From contig JAPPMG010000007.1 of assembly GCA_028819215.1 (NCBI GenBank), forward strand, positions 1 through 64,000: a stretch of 64,000 bases of DNA, given 5' to 3'. Shown in pieces: positions 55,421 to 64,000 of the stretch. This DNA comes from Bryobacterales bacterium. Its GTDB lineage: Bacteria; Acidobacteriota; Terriglobia; Bryobacterales; UBA6623. The notes beneath the pieces were generated by a model. It ran no database searches. It worked only from the letters and a program-made list of their open reading frames with translations, and was not told the DNA's origin. The position numbers were made by a program, and so were the translations under genes. Numbering within the stretch: position 1 is the stretch's first letter; the number at the start of each line of letters is the position of its first letter.

Positions 55421-55538
55421 ATGCTCGCTGGCCTCCGGCAGCGCGCCGAAGCGCGGCCGCTCGGGAGCAAAAACCCTTTGTAGAGCATAGCAGATAAGGC
55501 CCTGTTTCGGACTCTCGGAAGGGCTATAGAATGGAGTC

Positions 55539-56510
55539 TTGGCCTTTCCTGTCCACCGCTACCGACGCCTCCGCGGCAGCGCCCCGCTGCGCGCGCTGGT
55601 GCGCGAGACCCGGCTGAGCCCGACAGACTTCGTCTACCCGTTGTTCGTATGCCCCGGCGAGGGCGTGCGGGTGCCGATCGACTCGATGCCGGGCGTATGC
55701 AATCTCTCGGTAGACCTGTTGGTGGAAGAATGCCACGGCGCGGCGGCGCTGGGCGTGCCAGCGGCGATCCTGTTCGGGATCCCGCCGAGCAAGGATCCTC
55801 TCGGCAGCGGCGGATACGACGAGAACGGAATCGTCCAAGAGGCGATCCGCGCGCTTAAACGGGAGGTACCGCAACTGCTCGTGATTGCGGACACGTGCCT
55901 GTGCGAGTACACCGACCACGGCCACTGCGGCGTCATCGAAGATGGCGACGTGCATAACGACAAGAGCCTCGCCCTGCTGAGCCGGACAGCTGTCTCCCAA
56001 GCGCGGGCCGGGGCTGATATCGTCGCTCCCTCGGACATGATGGACGGTCGCGTCGGCGCGATCCGGGAGGCGCTCGACGAAGCGGGCTTCGAAAGCGTGC
56101 CGATTCTGTCGTACGCAGCCAAGTACGCGTCTTCCTTCTACGGGCCGTTTCGCGACGCGGCGCAATCGGCTCCGCAGTTCGGCGACCGCAAGGGCTATCA
56201 AATGGACCCGGCCAACCACCGCGAGGCGATGCGCGAGATCCGGGCCGACATCGACGAGGGCGCGGACATGATCCTGATCAAGCCCGCGCTGCCCTATCTC
56301 GACGTGCTCTGGGAAGCCAAGCAGGAGTTCGGCCTGCCGACCGGGGCCTACCAGGTCAGCGGCGAATACGCGATGCTGCAAGCCGCGACGGCCAACGGCT
56401 GGCTGGACACGGACCGGGCAGTGCTCGAGAGCTTGACGTGCATCAAGCGCGCCGGCGCAGACTTCATACTGACCTACTACGCCTTGCACGCCGCTCGCCT
56501 GCTGGCCTGA
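55539..56510 (+). CDS. hemB: Delta-aminolevulinic acid dehydratase (porphobilinogen synthase)
   Basis: 323 residues from TTG 55539. [12 protein letters not shown] near the start, the zinc-type cysteine site [15 protein letters not shown], the active-site lysine in [17 protein letters not shown] and the second Schiff-base lysine in [11 protein letters not shown]. It condenses two aminolevulinates to porphobilinogen for heme. TAGAAT ends 6 nt before the TTG and no ribosome site is seen, so it may be leaderless. dacB follows after 9 bp. Confidence 0.95.
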   Translation: MAFPVHRYRRLRGSAPLRALVRETRLSPTDFVYPLFVCPGEGVRVPIDSMPGVCNLSVDLLVEECHGAAALGVPAAILFGIPPSKDPLGSGGYDENGIVQEAIRALKREVPQLLVIADTCLCEYTDHGHCGVIEDGDVHNDKSLALLSRTAVSQARAGADIVAPSDMMDGRVGAIREALDEAGFESVPILSYAAKYASSFYGPFRDAAQSAPQFGDRKGYQMDPANHREAMREIRADIDEGADMILIKPALPYLDVLWEAKQEFGLPTGAYQVSGEYAMLQAATANGWLDTDRAVLESLTCIKRAGADFILTYYALHAARLLA

Positions 56511-56519
56511 CACGCTCAT

Positions 56520-58070
56520 ATGGTCCGGCTGGCTGCTTCGCTATTGCTGCTCGCGGCGAGCCTTGCTCACGCCCAGACAGCCGAGAAACCGAACCTCTCT
56601 CAGAGGATCGGCGACCTGCTCGGGCGACCTGCCGCCCAGCGCACCCACTGGGGCGTCTGCGTTGTCGATCTCGACACCGGGGAGACGCTCTACCAGCACG
56701 GAGAAGACCGGCTCTTCGTTCCAGCTTCGAACGTCAAGCTGTTCTCCACCGCGATGGCCCTGCGCAGGCTTGGACGCGACTATGCCTTCACCACCAGCGT
56801 GGTGGGCGAGGGCAGCATCAGCGAGAGCGGCCAGCTGGACGGCGACCTGCGCCTGATCGGCGGCGGCGACACGAACCTGTCCTCCCGCGAGCTGCCCTAT
56901 CGCAAGAGCGAGGACTTCGCCCAAGACCGCCTGGGCCCGCTGCGGCAGCTGGCCCAGGCGGTCAAGAACGCGGGAATCGAGAGCGTCGCGGGCAACGTGG
57001 TGGGCGACGATTCCCGCTACGTCTGGCAGCCGTACCCGAGGGGCTGGTCGTACGCGGACACGCTGCAGGGCTACGGCAGCCCGACCAGCGCGCTGGTGTT
57101 CAACGACAACCTGATCTCGTTGCGCGTCACCCCCGGAGCGGTGGGGGGGCCGGCCCGCGTTGCCGTCGTCCCGACGCTTCCGTACTACTCGCTCAGCAAC
57201 CGCACGCTGACCGCGAGCGGTCGGACCGTGGCGCGCAGCTTGCAGGTCCGGCGGGGAGAGGCGCCCGGCCAGGTCGTTCTGGCGGGCCAGATCCCCAGCA
57301 GGTCGGGCGGGAGAATCTTCGAACTTGCGGCCGACGACCCGGCTCTGTACGCGGCAGTCGCCCTCAAGCAAGCGCTGGTCGACCTCGGTGTCGAGGTGCA
57401 AGGCCGTGCCGTGGCCCACCACCTGCTGCCCGACCGGCTGGCAAGCCTGCGCTCGGGGCCGGGTGCGTCTGCGTCGAAACGCGAAAAGACACTCGCCGAG
57501 CTGACGTCGCACCCGCTGAGCGAGCTCATCCGCGTTGTCAACAAGGACAGCGAGAATCTGCACGCGGAAATGCTGCTGCGCGAAGTGGCCCTGCACGAAT
57601 CCGGCATTGCCACGCAGGAGGCGGCGATCCAGAGCCTGCGACGCTTCCTAGCCGAAGCCGGGCTGCGCACCAACGAATTCGTCCTGCGTGACGGTTCCGG
57701 CCTCTCGCGCCACGACCTGCTCTCGCCCAGAGGCACGGTGCGCCTGCTGGAGCACATGTGGCGGTCGGAAGATCGGGACGCATACCTGCACAGCCTGCCA
57801 GTCGCGGGGCTTGACGGCACGCTCGACTGGAGATTCGGACGCACCCCCGCCAGAGGGCGCATCCGCGCCAAGACGGGCTCGATGTCTCACGTGCTGGCGC
57901 TGTCCGGGTACGTGTCGAGCCATGGCGGGCGGACACTCGCGTTCGCCATATTCGCCAACAATTTCGGAATCGCCCAGTCCTCTACCCGCTATCTGGTGGA
58001 CGCGATCGCAGCCGAACTGATCTATCCGGATCCGTTGTCGAGCGGGGCCGGGCCGGGGGGCACAAACTGA
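56520..58070 (+). CDS. dacB: D-alanyl-D-alanine carboxypeptidase/endopeptidase DacB (PBP4, S13 family)
   Basis: 516 residues with a signal peptide (LAASLLLLAASLAHAQ). Penicillin-binding motifs: SxxK as ASNVKLFS (~Ser66), the SxN-type SENLHAEMLLR and DGSGLSRHDLLSP, and KTG as RAKTGSMSH near the C-terminus. It cuts D-Ala-D-Ala tails and peptide cross-links of peptidoglycan in the periplasm. It starts 9 bp after hemB and ends 37 bp before pyrB, but shared transcription is only inferred. Confidence 0.93.
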   Translation: MVRLAASLLLLAASLAHAQTAEKPNLSQRIGDLLGRPAAQRTHWGVCVVDLDTGETLYQHGEDRLFVPASNVKLFSTAMALRRLGRDYAFTTSVVGEGSISESGQLDGDLRLIGGGDTNLSSRELPYRKSEDFAQDRLGPLRQLAQAVKNAGIESVAGNVVGDDSRYVWQPYPRGWSYADTLQGYGSPTSALVFNDNLISLRVTPGAVGGPARVAVVPTLPYYSLSNRTLTASGRTVARSLQVRRGEAPGQVVLAGQIPSRSGGRIFELAADDPALYAAVALKQALVDLGVEVQGRAVAHHLLPDRLASLRSGPGASASKREKTLAELTSHPLSELIRVVNKDSENLHAEMLLREVALHESGIATQEAAIQSLRRFLAEAGLRTNEFVLRDGSGLSRHDLLSPRGTVRLLEHMWRSEDRDAYLHSLPVAGLDGTLDWRFGRTPARGRIRAKTGSMSHVLALSGYVSSHGGRTLAFAIFANNFGIAQSSTRYLVDAIAAELIYPDPLSSGAGPGGTN

Positions 58071-58107
58071 TCTCGCTATCATAGGAAGTCCAGGGCTTGA
58101 GGGTCGA

Positions 58108-59031
58108 TTGCATTCCGAAGGGCCGAATCCCCGCAGCCTGCTGGGAATCGAGGGCGTGCCCCGCCCCGAGATCGAGCGACTGCTCGAGCGCGGCCGCCAT
58201 TACAAGGCAGTCCCTCCCAACAAGAAGCTCGCCACCCTAGCCGGGCGCTCGATCGTCAACCTGTTCTTCGAGCCCTCGACCCGCACGCGCACGAGCTTCG
58301 AGATCGCTGCCAAGCGCCTTGGCGCAGACACGATCGGCATCCAAGCGCTCGGGACCAGCCTTTCCAAGGGAGAGTCGCTGGTCGACACGCTGAACACTCT
58401 GGCTGCGATGAACCCCGACATCATCGTGATGCGGCACGCTGCCTCGGGCGCGCCGCACTTCCTGTCGCGCTTCCTGTCGATTCCGATGATCAACGCGGGC
58501 GACGGACGCCACGAGCACCCGACGCAAGCCCTGCTCGACGCCCTGACCATCCTCGAAGTGAAGGGAACGCTGGAAGGCCTCCGGGTGGCCATCATCGGCG
58601 ATATTTCGCACTCGCGGGTGGCGCGCTCGAACCTTCACTTGCTATCGAAGTTCGGCGCTGACATCATCGCCTGCGGACCTGCCACGACAGTATCGAAAAA
58701 CCTGCCCCTGCTAGCCCCCGGCATTGGGCTGACCTTCGACATGCGCGAAGCTGTCCGAGACGCGGACGTGATCATGATGCTGCGCGTGCAGCTCGAACGC
58801 CAGAACGTCGAGGTCTTCCCCAAGAGCGAGTACTTCCGCTACTACGGCCTGACGCTCGAACACATGGCGCTGGCAAAGCCGGACGCGATCGTGCTGCACC
58901 CGGGCCCGATCAACCGCGGGCGCGAGATCTCCAGCGAGGTCGCAGACTCCCAGCGCTCGATGATCCTGAGCCAGGTCGAGAACGGCGTAGCCATCCGGAT
59001 GGCGGTCTTGGAATGGGTCTGCCTCGACTAG
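58108..59031 (+). CDS. pyrB: Aspartate carbamoyltransferase catalytic subunit
   Basis: 307 residues from TTG 58108. Carbamoyl-phosphate site FFEPSTRTRTSFEIAAKRLGAD, then MRHAASGAPHF, NAGDGRHEHPTQALLD (aspartate/carbamoyl-phosphate residues), GDISHSRVARSN and VLHPGPINRGREI. Second step of pyrimidine synthesis. TATCAT lies 25 nt before the start. pyrC follows after 13 bp; no pyrI regulatory subunit is nearby. Confidence 0.95.
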   Translation: MHSEGPNPRSLLGIEGVPRPEIERLLERGRHYKAVPPNKKLATLAGRSIVNLFFEPSTRTRTSFEIAAKRLGADTIGIQALGTSLSKGESLVDTLNTLAAMNPDIIVMRHAASGAPHFLSRFLSIPMINAGDGRHEHPTQALLDALTILEVKGTLEGLRVAIIGDISHSRVARSNLHLLSKFGADIIACGPATTVSKNLPLLAPGIGLTFDMREAVRDADVIMMLRVQLERQNVEVFPKSEYFRYYGLTLEHMALAKPDAIVLHPGPINRGREISSEVADSQRSMILSQVENGVAIRMAVLEWVCLD

Positions 59032-59044
59032 GACGGAAAATCGC

Positions 59045-60334
59045 ATGCGCATGCTGCTAAAGAACGGCCACGTCGTGGACCCGGCCAGCGGTCTTGACGC
59101 CAAGCGCGACGTGCTGCTCGATGACGAGCGGATCGCCGCGATCGAGCCTTCGATCGAGAGCACGGGCGCGCAAGTCTACGATGCCTCCGGACTTGTCGTC
59201 GCGCCCGGGTTCGTCGACATCCACGTGCATTTGCGCGAGCCCGGCATCGAACACGCCGAAACCATCGAGAGCGGCACCCGCGCCGCGGCAGCGGGCGGAT
59301 TCACCGCCGTGTGCTGCATGCCCAACACGCAGCCCGTGAACGATTCCGCGCAGGTGACCAGCTTCATCGTGGAGCGCGCGCGCCGCACCGCCGCTGTCCA
59401 CGTGCATCCGATCGGGGCGATCTCGAAGGGCAGCAAGGGAGAGCGGCTGGCGGACGTTGGAGCCATGCGCGGCGAGGGCGCCGTCGCGATCAGTGACGAT
59501 GGACTGCCGGTCATGAACTCGGGCCTGATGCGCCGGGCCATGAAATACGCAGCTTCCTTCGGCATGACGGTGATCGATCACTGCGAGGATCTCAACCTGA
59601 GTGCCGGAGGGGACATCCACGAGGGGATCCAGAGCATGCGCCTGGGCCTTGGAGGCATCCCGGCCAGCGCCGAGGACGTCATGGTGGCGCGCGATATCAT
59701 CCTGGCCGCCGAGACCGGCGCACGAATCCATGTCGCGCACATTTCCACGGCGAGTTCGATCGCGATGGTGCGGCACGCCAAGAAGCTGGGCCTGCCGGTC
59801 ACGTCGGAAGTGACCCCGCACCATTTCGCGCTGACGGACGAGCAGATCCCGGGTTACGACTCCAATTACAAGATGAGGCCGCCGCTGCGAACCGGCAGCG
59901 ATGTAACCGCTGCTATCGAGGGGCTTGTCGACGGCACGATCGACTGCATCGCGACGGACCACGCGCCGCACACCGGACACACGAAGATGCAGGAGTTCGA
60001 ACGCTGCCCGTTCGGCGTGACCGGCCTGGAAACGTCGCTCGGACTCGCGCTGAAGGCGCTGTATCACACGGGCAAGGTGGACTTGGTCCACCTCGTGCGG
60101 CTGTTCACGAACTCTGCCAGCTCCTGCCTCAACCTGGGCCGTGGGGAGCTGCGCATCGGGGGGCCGGCCGACATCACCGTGTTTTCCACCGAGCGCGAGT
60201 GGACCTACGACGCCGCGGCAACGCTGTCGAAGAGCAAGAACTCGCCGTTCGGAGGGACCGTCTTCCGCGGCGGGCCGGTCGCAACGATCGTGGCGGGCCG
60301 CTTCGCTTGGACCGCCGAAGACGGCATCCGCTAG
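59045..60334 (+). CDS. pyrC: Dihydroorotase
   Basis: 429 residues, type I dihydroorotase of the amidohydrolase fold. Metal ligands are visible: HVHLREPG (H-x-H), VIDHCEDLNL (His), IHVAHIST (His) and CIATDHAPH with the catalytic Asp. A C-terminal composite beta-sandwich domain carries the GGPADITVF box. GGA lies ahead of the ATG. Forms an operon with pyrB. Confidence 0.95.
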   Translation: MRMLLKNGHVVDPASGLDAKRDVLLDDERIAAIEPSIESTGAQVYDASGLVVAPGFVDIHVHLREPGIEHAETIESGTRAAAAGGFTAVCCMPNTQPVNDSAQVTSFIVERARRTAAVHVHPIGAISKGSKGERLADVGAMRGEGAVAISDDGLPVMNSGLMRRAMKYAASFGMTVIDHCEDLNLSAGGDIHEGIQSMRLGLGGIPASAEDVMVARDIILAAETGARIHVAHISTASSIAMVRHAKKLGLPVTSEVTPHHFALTDEQIPGYDSNYKMRPPLRTGSDVTAAIEGLVDGTIDCIATDHAPHTGHTKMQEFERCPFGVTGLETSLGLALKALYHTGKVDLVHLVRLFTNSASSCLNLGRGELRIGGPADITVFSTEREWTYDAAATLSKSKNSPFGGTVFRGGPVATIVAGRFAWTAEDGIR

Positions 60335-60444
60335 GACCGCAGTCCCGCCTCTCAGCAAGCCTGCTTCTTCGTCATGGCAGCGACTGCTAGCCCGTGGCCG
60401 CGAGCTGCTCGCGCCCCGAGACCAGCCGTCGCAGAGATTCCGCT

Positions 60445-61392
60445 TCAAGGGGTGGCTGCGTAAGCCCTGGCCAGCGCGCCGAGATCGACTTGGGCGGCAT
60501 CTCCGCGGTGAACCACCAGGCGGTACCTGAGCCGAATGTCCTGCCCTAGCGGGACGGGCACTGCTGCGGGACCTGGCCAGACCGGATTCTGCATGCTGGG
60601 AGTCGCCGCTGCCCGCAGCACCCACTTCTGCGGATAGCCCGCCGACGTGGGATGGACGATCACGGCCACGCCGCTCCTCGGCAGCGGCTCCGAGCCGAAT
60701 CCGCCCGAGAAGTCGACCCAGTCGCCGGCATCCAGAGCCAGCCGGGCCGGTTCGACCGGGCCGGCGGCGGCGGTGAAGCGCAAGTCGGATAGCATCTTCA
60801 CGCGCACCGAGAACCCGCCGTAGCCCTTGTCATCTTCCGAGCCGCCCAGCCGCACGCCTTCCTGCAGCGCGGCAAGCCGGATATCAAAGTCAATCAGCTG
60901 TGCGTCCGACTCCGCCGGCGCCACGGAGACCTCGGCGGTCTCCTCCAAGATCGGCTCGGCACCTTGCTCGAAATCGGGCGAGAACCAGCGATGGACGATG
61001 CGCACGCCGTTGCCGGACGGAAGCGCGGCGGCATCCTGCACCTGCCAAGAAAAACGCTGCGCCAGCCACGGATCGCCAGCGCGGACATCGCCGACCAACA
61101 CTTGGTGCCACGTCCAGTACACTCCGCGATGGTGGTAGTGGTCCTGGGGGAAGTCCTCGGTAAGGATCTCACCGTCCAGCCCGTACAGGGGGTGGATGTA
61201 GTTCGAACGCTCGTACTTGCCAGCGAGCGACTTGGGGGCGAGCTGATAGAACAGCACGGGGCGGCCCGCCTCGCGCACCATAAAGCCGCCGTCCTGGCGG
61301 CTGACGGCTATCGCGGGGCTGGCGGGGGCTGGCGGCTGCACCTCGCACCCGCCGAGCAGGAACAGAGTGATGATGGCGGCAATCCAGGGCAA
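60445..61392 (-). CDS. DUF6807/PmoA-like lipoprotein
   Basis: About 315 residues from TTG 61392, chosen for the GAGAGAG just upstream and for the short lipoprotein signal with lipobox LLGGC. The open frame continues upstream across the divergent peroxiredoxin gene. The mature protein is beta-rich with conserved YIHPLYGLDGEILTEDFPQDHYHHRGVYW, WFSPDF and GGFSVRVK segments, the pattern of DUF6807 (PmoA-like) proteins that are often found beside sugar oxidoreductases in Planctomycetes and Acidobacteria. Function is unknown; a carbohydrate-linked role is suggested by family context only. TATAAT lies 24 nt upstream of the start. Confidence 0.8.
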   Translation of the reverse strand: MPWIAAIITLFLLGGCEVQPPAPASPAIAVSRQDGGFMVREAGRPVLFYQLAPKSLAGKYERSNYIHPLYGLDGEILTEDFPQDHYHHRGVYWTWHQVLVGDVRAGDPWLAQRFSWQVQDAAALPSGNGVRIVHRWFSPDFEQGAEPILEETAEVSVAPAESDAQLIDFDIRLAALQEGVRLGGSEDDKGYGGFSVRVKMLSDLRFTAAAGPVEPARLALDAGDWVDFSGGFGSEPLPRSGVAVIVHPTSAGYPQKWVLRAAATPSMQNPVWPGPAAVPVPLGQDIRLRYRLVVHRGDAAQVDLGALARAYAATP

Positions 61393-61458
61393 TGGCTCTC
61401 TCGCACCAGCGCCCAGATTATAGCCAGCGGCGAACCCGCTGCTATAGTGGCGTTGCCA

Positions 61459-61911
61459 ATGCTGGCCGTCGGAGATCAGGCCCCCGACTTCTCCGCAGAC
61501 ACTGATGGCGGTGGCCGCATCCGGCTTTCGGAGCTGCGCGGCCAGCGGGTCGTGCTCTACTTCTATCCAAAGGACGGCACGCCAGGCTGCCTCTTCGAGG
61601 CCTGCGCATTCCGCGACGCGCACGAGGAGCTAGCGGCCAAGGGCTGCGTGGTCATTGGCGTGAGCCCGGACAGCGTCAAGTCCCACGACCGGTTCAGCAC
61701 CCGGCATTGCCTGCCGTTCCGGCTAGTGAGCGATCCCGACCATGCAATCGCCGAATCCTACGGCGCGTGGCGCCCGAAAATTCTGTTCGGCAACAAGTAT
61801 CTGGGCATCGTGCGCTCAACGTTCGTAATCGGCACCGACGGCAAGATCGAGGCCGTCTACGACCGAGTCAAGGTTCGCGGGCACGTGGCCGAAGTGCTCT
61901 CCAACCTCTGA
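61459..61911 (+). CDS. bcp: Thioredoxin-dependent peroxiredoxin (Bcp/PrxQ type)
   Basis: 150 residues. The peroxidatic cysteine is in YPKDGTPGCLFEAC, with the resolving Cys five residues on, as in Bcp. VGDQAPDF starts the family core and SPDSVKSHDRF is the typical loop. It reduces peroxides using thioredoxin. Start ATG lies 10 nt after TATAGT with no ribosome site, so it may be leaderless. Divergent from the DUF6807-like gene with overlapping promoters. Confidence 0.93.
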   Translation: MLAVGDQAPDFSADTDGGGRIRLSELRGQRVVLYFYPKDGTPGCLFEACAFRDAHEELAAKGCVVIGVSPDSVKSHDRFSTRHCLPFRLVSDPDHAIAESYGAWRPKILFGNKYLGIVRSTFVIGTDGKIEAVYDRVKVRGHVAEVLSNL

Positions 61912-61941
61912 CGATCCGCCGCCGACCACGGCGAGCGCGGG

Positions 61942-61947
61942 TATAAT
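61942..61947 (+). promoter_or_regulatory. TATAAT -10 box of larE
   Basis: A perfect TATAAT ends 8 nt before the GTG start codon of larE. A transcript starting at the usual distance would begin at or next to the start codon. Confidence 0.55.
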
Positions 61948-61955
61948 GTACACCC

Positions 61956-62795
61956 GTGGACCCTGTTCTGGAAGGCAAGCAGGAGAGACTGTTCGGACTG
62001 CTGGCGAATATGGGGGACGTGCTCGTCGCCTACTCCGGCGGCACGGACTCGGCCTACCTGGCGTGGGCGGCGACTCACGTGCTGGGGACGAAGGCGCTGG
62101 CGGTGACCGCGGACTCGGCGTCGATCCCGGAATCGCACAAGCGGGACGCCATTGCGTTCGCGTCGGAGTTCGGCATACGGCACCGCATGGTGAAGACCGG
62201 CGAGTTCGAAAACCCGGAGTACACCCGCAACGACAGCAATCGCTGCTTCCACTGCAAAGACGAGCTGTTCAACCGCATGAACGAGATCGGCGCGGAACTG
62301 GGAGTCGGCACGATCGCATATGGCGTCAATGTCGACGACACGAGCGATTTCCGGCCCGGCCACCGCGCGGCCCACAAGCACTCCGTGCGAGCGCCCCTGC
62401 TGGAGGCCGGCCTAGCCAAGGCTGAGATTCGCGAGCTGTCGCGCAGGGCCGGGCTTCCGACCTGGAACCGTCCCGCCGCGGCCTGTCTGAGTTCGCGCAT
62501 CCCCTACGGAACGGAAGTGACGCCAGAAAACCTGCGGCAGGTCGAACTCGCCGAGGAGGCGCTGGCACGCTTCGGGTTCCGCGTCTACCGCGTGCGACAC
62601 CATGGCACGCTGGCGCGCATCGAGATTGGCCGCGACGAGCTGCCCAGGGCTCTGAGTCTCGACATGGCAGAAACGCTGGTCGAAGCCTTCCGCGAAATTG
62701 GCTACCACTACGTCACCCTAGACCTAGCCGGCTACCGGCAAGGCTCGCTCAACGAGGTGCTCGAGGGCGAGGCCTTCCACATCTTGAACCAATAG
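61956..62795 (+). CDS. larE: ATP-dependent sacrificial sulfur transferase LarE
   Basis: 279 residues, GTG start. PP-loop SGGTDSAYLA, NRCFHCKDELF and RPAAACLSSRIPYG carrying the sacrificial cysteine used by LarE to build the nickel-pincer cofactor of lactate racemase. The family's KTGEFENPEYTRND and AYGVNVDD segments are intact. No larA, larB or larC is in the window, so either they are elsewhere or this copy serves another racemase-type cofactor. Transcript probably leaderless. Confidence 0.93.
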   Translation: MDPVLEGKQERLFGLLANMGDVLVAYSGGTDSAYLAWAATHVLGTKALAVTADSASIPESHKRDAIAFASEFGIRHRMVKTGEFENPEYTRNDSNRCFHCKDELFNRMNEIGAELGVGTIAYGVNVDDTSDFRPGHRAAHKHSVRAPLLEAGLAKAEIRELSRRAGLPTWNRPAAACLSSRIPYGTEVTPENLRQVELAEEALARFGFRVYRVRHHGTLARIEIGRDELPRALSLDMAETLVEAFREIGYHYVTLDLAGYRQGSLNEVLEGEAFHILNQ

Positions 62796-63138
62796 CTTCC
62801 GCCAATGCCTGCAAGGCCCTAGCGGGCTCCCAACGCGATGGCACGAAAGCAGTTTCCCTCTTCCTGCAACAGACGCGCCATTTCGGATAGTAATACAATT
62901 TAATGTCAGATGTTAGATAATCGACAAATGTATTATCTCTGGATTTAACAATTCTGTAACACTACGTTTTCATCGAAAATTTCTTAGAAATCGCCATATT
63001 CACCGTGCTAGACTCTGGAAGTTCACAAGGTTCAAGACGGCCCTGTCGCGTCCATAGCGGCAAATTCACCTGATCCCAGCGACGGACCGTCTTGGAGACT
63101 TGACCCGAGCATCCCAGCTTGAGCGCGGCCACCGCCCA
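62796..63138. other. Candidate oriC: AT-rich region upstream of dnaA
   Basis: The 62880-62995 part is strongly AT-rich in an otherwise GC-rich sequence (runs such as TAATACAATTTAATG and AAAATTTC). Towards dnaA there are three weak DnaA-box-like sequences sharing TTCAC: ATATTCACC (62996), AAGTTCACA (63019) and AAATTCACC (63062). No perfect TTATCCACA is present. Position directly before dnaA supports an origin, but box matches are poor. Confidence 0.45.
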
Positions 63139-64000
63139 ATGAACCCGTGGAACCTCATTCAAGCAACGATCCGTGAGTCGATGACCGCGGAGAGCTACCG
63201 CAACTGGGTCGAGCCGGTGACCTTCAGCCACGTGGGCAAGGATCGGGTGCTACACATCGAAGCACCCAACTCTGACGTGCGGCGCTGGCTCGAGGCAGAG
63301 TGTGCAGGCCAGATCCTCGCCATCTCCGCAAAGCAGGGCCAGAACCTGCGATCGGTCTCGATCGGCATCAGGCCCGATCTCAGCCGCCCGGTTCAAGGCA
63401 CCTTGGCGCTAGATGCCGACGAGCGGCAGTTCAACCCCAGCTACACCTTCGATCGGTTCGTGACTGGATCGTGCAACGAGTTCGCACGCTCGGCTTGCGA
63501 AGGTGTTGCGGTGAATCCATCCGGGACACTCAACCCGTTGTACCTGCATGCCCAAGTGGGCATGGGCAAGACCCACCTGCTGCATGCCATTGCCAATTGC
63601 GCGCTCGCAGCGGACTCGCGCCGGAAGATAGTCTACACGTCTGCCGAGGGCTTCATGAACGAGATGGTTAAATCGTTGCGATTCAACGACTTTACCAGAT
63701 TCCACGACCGCTTTCGAAGCCCCGACATGCTGTTGGTGGACGACATCCAGATTCTTGGCAATAAACAAGCCATGCAAGATGAATTCTTCCACACGTTCGA
63801 GGCCTTGTATCAGAACGGGAAGCAGATCGTGCTGACGAGCGATTCGAAACCGGAGGCGGTTCCGGGGCTCGTCAATCGCCTCAAGTCGCGATTCCTGTGG
63901 GGCGAGGTCGCTGATATCCAAGCACCCGACCTAGAGACCAAGATGGCCATCTTGGACAGCAAGTCTAGCGAGGCAAGGGTTGCCCTGCCAGACCAGGTGC
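63139..64000 (+). CDS. dnaA: Chromosomal replication initiator DnaA (3' end outside window)
   Basis: The ATG at 63139 opens a frame that runs off the window end, 287 codons seen. Domain I is MNPWNLIQATIRESM...SYRNWVEPVTF. A short domain II follows, then the AAA+ domain with FNPSYTFDRFVTGSCNEFA, Walker A as QVGMGKTHLLHA, Walker B as LLVDDIQILG and sensor-type LTSDSKPEAVPGL, LKSRFLWGEVADIQAPD. The Walker A starts QVGMGKT (usually YGGxGxGKT), a mild deviation. It initiates replication. The DNA-binding domain IV lies beyond the right edge. Confidence 0.95.
   Translation, partial: MNPWNLIQATIRESMTAESYRNWVEPVTFSHVGKDRVLHIEAPNSDVRRWLEAECAGQILAISAKQGQNLRSVSIGIRPDLSRPVQGTLALDADERQFNPSYTFDRFVTGSCNEFARSACEGVAVNPSGTLNPLYLHAQVGMGKTHLLHAIANCALAADSRRKIVYTSAEGFMNEMVKSLRFNDFTRFHDRFRSPDMLLVDDIQILGNKQAMQDEFFHTFEALYQNGKQIVLTSDSKPEAVPGLVNRLKSRFLWGEVADIQAPDLETKMAILDSKSSEARVALPDQV

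Noticed and set aside
59057..60625. Long minus-strand open frame (522 codons) opposite pyrC
   Set aside because: pyrC has all catalytic motifs on the plus strand; the antisense frame has none.

Overview
The window looks like a chromosomal segment next to the replication origin of a GC-rich acidobacterium, probably Bryobacterales (Solibacter-like). Three things point there. A secreted propeller protein ends in a domain that resembles the TIGR03437 family of that lineage. A large TonB-dependent receptor carries an N-terminal carboxypeptidase-regulatory-like domain. The gene order mnmG-rsmG-parS-parA-parB, some 12 kb before a truncated dnaA, is typical of the origin region. The taxonomic placement is inferred from these features, not from a search.

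Layout. 1-4.6 kb: O-antigen/polysaccharide ABC permease, secreted M28 peptidase with a PDZ domain, HlyD-type adaptor. 4.66 kb: tRNA-Glu(TTC). 4.7-13.5 kb: an apparent genomic island. The 3' end of the tRNA recurs as a 16-nt near-perfect direct repeat at 13.45 kb. The island carries ada, a five-gene set with the signatures of sterol-processing enzymes (ERG4/ERG24-type reductase, Rieske oxygenase of the sterol-desaturase/demethylase type, DUF1295 steroid-reductase-like protein, an EBP/EXPERA-like putative sterol isomerase, a START-like SRPBCC protein), a degenerate tRNA and a lower-GC group of small unknown genes. 13.5-27 kb: two sodium:solute symporters, an EndoIII-like glycosylase, a divergent acetate-kinase-family protein, an lpd-lipB-E2 operon, an exported methyltransferase, an amino-acid permease, a GT2 glycosyltransferase and an NHL propeller. 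27-46 kb: TonB receptor and PhoB-like regulator, queA, HAD phosphatase, double-length ThyX, aldehyde dehydrogenase, Na+/H+-type antiporter, formylglycine-generating-type lipoprotein, alr, argS, GH15. 45-64 kb: mostly housekeeping genes (CDP-alcohol phosphatidyltransferase, greA, purD, mnmG, rsmG, parAB, ruvC, yebC, hemB, dacB, pyrB, pyrC, peroxiredoxin, larE) and then an AT-rich candidate oriC and the start of dnaA.

The most interesting content is the putative sterol-modification cluster at 6.3-11.2 kb. It has reductase, isomerase-like, Rieske oxygenase and lipid-carrier candidates but no squalene epoxidase or oxidosqualene cyclase in the window. It could complete a pathway started elsewhere or act on sterols taken from a eukaryotic host or the environment. 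A second theme is promoter layout: several unrelated genes have a TAnAAT-like -10 box only 5-10 nt before the start codon and no Shine-Dalgarno sequence, which suggests leaderless transcription.
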